DNA from: Paralvinella palmiformis
Lineage: Eukaryota; Annelida; Polychaeta; Terebellida; Alvinellidae
Length of the DNA stretch: 64,000 bases
Assembly: GCA_025642065.1 (NCBI GenBank)
Contig: JAODUP010000127.1
Span: 1,266,001 to 1,330,000 of the forward strand
Direction: 5' to 3'
The position numbers and the translations under genes were made by a program. The notes below the pieces were generated by a model. The model did no database searches and was not told the origin of the DNA. It worked only from the letters and a program-made list of their open reading frames with translations. Below, piece by piece: positions 61,401 through 64,000 of the stretch. Each line of letters opens with the position of its first letter. Position 1 is the stretch's first letter.

Positions 61401-62717
61401 TGGATGTTTTTTTACACGAGACAATTGAGACAAACGGGACCAAAGAACAGACGGCCGCATTTGGCTTGTGGTGTCCTTCATTCGGATTATCGTTAACGAT
61501 GGGAGTTATAAAAATTACCAAAAATATTATATCTCTCTTCTGTTAATTATAACGGATAAAATAGTTAGAAATGGATCGAGTATAACGCGTTGTTTTGCGC
61601 CATAAACCAATATTTTATTTATTCGAACTACTTGCACGCTCGTTGTTTTCATGTGACAAATATATCTCTGTTGACTGATTGATTGATTGAATAATTGATC
61701 AGCCAACCGGCAAACCACCCATCACCCGTCCCCCCCCCCACCCTATGTCCGTCCCTCGCTCGCTGACTCTATATTTACAATTATTACATATCGATAATAA
61801 TCTCCGCAAATTTTGACCACAAACAGGGCGAGTTGAGCGATAATACGGAGAGGTCGTAAAGTCTAACAACAAAAGCCGTTCAGCGGCAAATCATTATTCC
61901 TTAGCTCTGACGTCGACTGACGTTATTCGTCTCCAGCAGCCACGCGAACGACCCACGGAGGAGGCGTTTAATTGGGAGGCAGCCTAAATAAAGATAATAT
62001 CATCAGCGTACGGGCGTCCAGTTTGTGTAGTCATTACTCTTCCATTATTTATTGTCCGTACACGTATCCCGGTCGCCGGGTGGGGGGGGGTCCGGATCAC
62101 TGGATGGATGTCTGGACTGGAGCCATTGTTTGTGTTAGTTCAGCTCGACACCGACCACATCCTATTGATCACCGACCGACCGACCAACTCTCGTCTGGCT
62201 TTTTGTTTGTTTGTCTGACTTCCAGTCTCGTTCGGGATCACGTCCTCCGTGGAAACCCCCCCCCCTCCCCCGGTGAGAGGAAACGAAGGTCCGCGAATAG
62301 AAGTCTATAGAAATTAAATTCTTCTTGGTTAGAGCTAATACGGTACTAGTTTGATACCTGGACCAGGATTTTCCGAGGGAGGTCGTATTTAATATCAGTC
62401 ACTAAATACATGGCATGTGACATAATAAGTCCAAACTTATACTATTACTACTACTAATAATAATAATAGAGATATTTAAAAATATTTATTTCTCATAATA
62501 ATATATATTGTATTATCAACATATTTTAATAACATTTTATTTGGGGGCGTACTGGCTATAGAGTATAGACAATACATTTATTTAAACTCGAAGGATTGGC
62601 AGAGAAAGGGTGATTTCCTGGGTCACGCGAATCAAGAATCAAGTAGTTTTTATTCGCCGACATTTCGGTATCTCAAAGTTTTGCATCTCGTGCCATTGCT
62701 TACATTAATGATGGACC
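61401..62717. other. 5' flank of the Rab gene, nothing recognised
   Basis: Mixed composition with C/G runs near 61729, 62082 and 62258. The small open frames have no recognisable domains. Confidence 0.5.
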
Positions 62718-63020
62718 AGTTGCTGAGGCTGGATTTGGCTATAAAACGTAAGACTCGTAGTCGAAGGGTCGCGGGATCGAATCTCCGTGAGGTGCAATGT
62801 TGTCTGTCATGTGGCGACTGGTTCACTCATCCATAAAAATGAGTACCTGGCAGGACGCGATGGCTATGTGTTTGAGTAACGCTTTGCGCCTATAATAGCA
62901 GCATGCGTTGTATGCTCCCTTGGGAGTCGAGATGTGTGCTGGGAGGAAACAGGTCTGAGTCAGGGATAATAATACTGTACAGCGCCTCAAAACAGGGTTA
63001 CCTGGTTCTGGCGCATTATA
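62718..63020 (+). mobile_element. SINE C, tRNA-derived, plus strand
   Basis: Starts with an A-box-like GGCTATAAAACGTAAGACTC and a B-box-like GGGATCGAATCTCCG. The body has GACTGGTTCACTCATCC and GAGTACCTGGCAGGACG, and the end has ACAGCGCCTCAAAAC and GGCGCATTATA followed by an AT-rich tail. The end resembles the 3' ends of the LINE copies in this window, as in SINE/LINE partner pairs. Confidence 0.6.
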
Positions 63021-63202
63021 TTATCATTATATTAAGACATGAAGTGGCTTAACTTTCGCTTCTGTACCCAATATTCTGCCTACAATCGGGACTAAACAAG
63101 AAATCCAATCCAATACGTCGGTGTCATCAGACTGCATATCAGTATTGCATCACTACAGGACAAAGCTCTGTGCGAACATCACGGCTTAAAGCTTTAAAAC
63201 CA

Positions 63203-63370
63203 ACTTCCGTGGTCTAACTGGTAGCGCGTTGGATCACAGATCACTACCACTTGAGTTCGAATCTCGGCTTGGGCATAGCTGATGGGCGTTTCATCTTTGA
63301 CTTCGCTTCATGACCTTTGGAGGTCGCTCGGCCCATTTAGCCTACCTTGTGCACAAAAGTGGCCGTAAAA
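63203..63370 (+). mobile_element. SINE A, plus strand
   Basis: A box TGGTCTAACTGGTAGCGC, B box GAGTTCGAATCTC, then TTGGGCATAGCTGATGG, GGAGGTCGCTCGGCCC and AAAAGTGGCCGTAAAACC. Confidence 0.88.
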
Positions 63371-63376
63371 CCAATC

Positions 63377-64000
63377 AGAGACAATCATCTTAAACCAACC
63401 AGAGACTGATCATAACGTCTGTTAGTTTATGTTAATCATAACGTCATCGTCGACCATCGTTCAATCCTAGAAAATGTCACGCTACTTAAAGACCCAGCTG
63501 CTCGTTTGCTGACTTAGAGTACTGAGACCTATAACTCCATTAAAATCGTACACTTCCATCAATCTATACAGCTGTAAATCTATACACCCACAAACCTATA
63601 CGCTGTTATACGGTTTGGGTGACTCATCTCTTGATGGTTTGCTGCAAATATGACAAACCTATCTTAAATATAATAATCATATTCGTAAGAAATATATCAT
63701 TTAATACCGTAGGCTTCAGTAAACAGCATGTGTCTATATTAGGTTCAAAGTGATGTCGATAGATACAGTAAAAATGGCCACACCACAGATGCTGACCTTT
63801 GTTTTATTGTAGGTTCGAATATTTTAACAATGATGTATATATGTTACAGTTAATCTGTATAATCAGGTAATATGTATATTACCTGAAATTTATCAGCTTC
63901 TTTTGTAATCTCTTAGCGCGTCTTCAAATCTCGTTTGTTAAAAACCACTTTCTGAGACGATGGCACTTTTTGGACCCTCAGTAACATTCTATCAGAACGT
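63377..64000. other. Flanking sequence, nothing recognised
   Basis: AT-rich; no repeat or coding signal identified. Confidence 0.5.

Overview
This is a window of an animal nuclear genome. It is AT-rich and gene-poor, with long introns, dense dinucleotide and tetranucleotide repeats, several families of tRNA-derived SINEs, decayed LINEs and short terminal-inverted-repeat DNA elements. Codon use, intron sizes and the repeat mix suggest a marine invertebrate, most likely a lophotrochozoan such as a mollusc. That placement is inference: no species-diagnostic sequence was recognised.

One gene is supported with confidence. It is a Rab GTPase of the Rab26/Rab37 group on the minus strand, and its exons span nearly the whole window. 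Six coding exons are visible. Two sit at the 5' end of a long form (exon 1A 60033-60164; exon 2A 20123-20233). Two sit at the 5' end of a short form (exon 1B 18889-18972; exon 2B 8235-8345). Two are common exons (exon 3 1452-1493; exon 4 177-243). The 3' part (NKxD, ETSA and the prenylated tail) lies beyond position 1. Exons 2A and 2B are both exactly 37 codons, both phase 0-0, and both carry the P-loop and switch I. They read as mutually exclusive alternatives, each paired with its own first exon and promoter. The locus therefore appears to make two Rabs that share the back of the G domain but differ in N-terminus, P-loop flanks and effector-facing switch I. Both promoter regions carry consensus CRE (TGACGTCA) sites, and promoter A is GC- and CpG-rich.

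Layout by region: 1-8345 holds common exons 4 and 3, exon 2B, an intronic 134-bp exon-like duplication, old SINEs and an orphan open frame. 8346-18888 is the intron of the short form, with SINEs and a hAT-like MITE. 18889-20233 holds promoter and exon 1B, then exon 2A. 20234-60032 is a 40-kb intron of the long form. It contains three decayed LINE copies, a Tigger-like element, a P-superfamily-like element with inverted THAP remnants, two copies of a TTAA-inserting MITE (one nested in a LINE), a TA-flanked MITE, a 51-bp tandem repeat and most of the microsatellites. 60033-61400 holds exon 1A and its CpG-rich upstream region. The rest is intergenic or 5' flank with two more SINEs.

No CRISPR array, rRNA gene or convincing functional tRNA gene was seen. 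Most long open frames in the window are low-complexity artefacts of (AT)n, (CT)n, (GT)n or (CTGT)n arrays.
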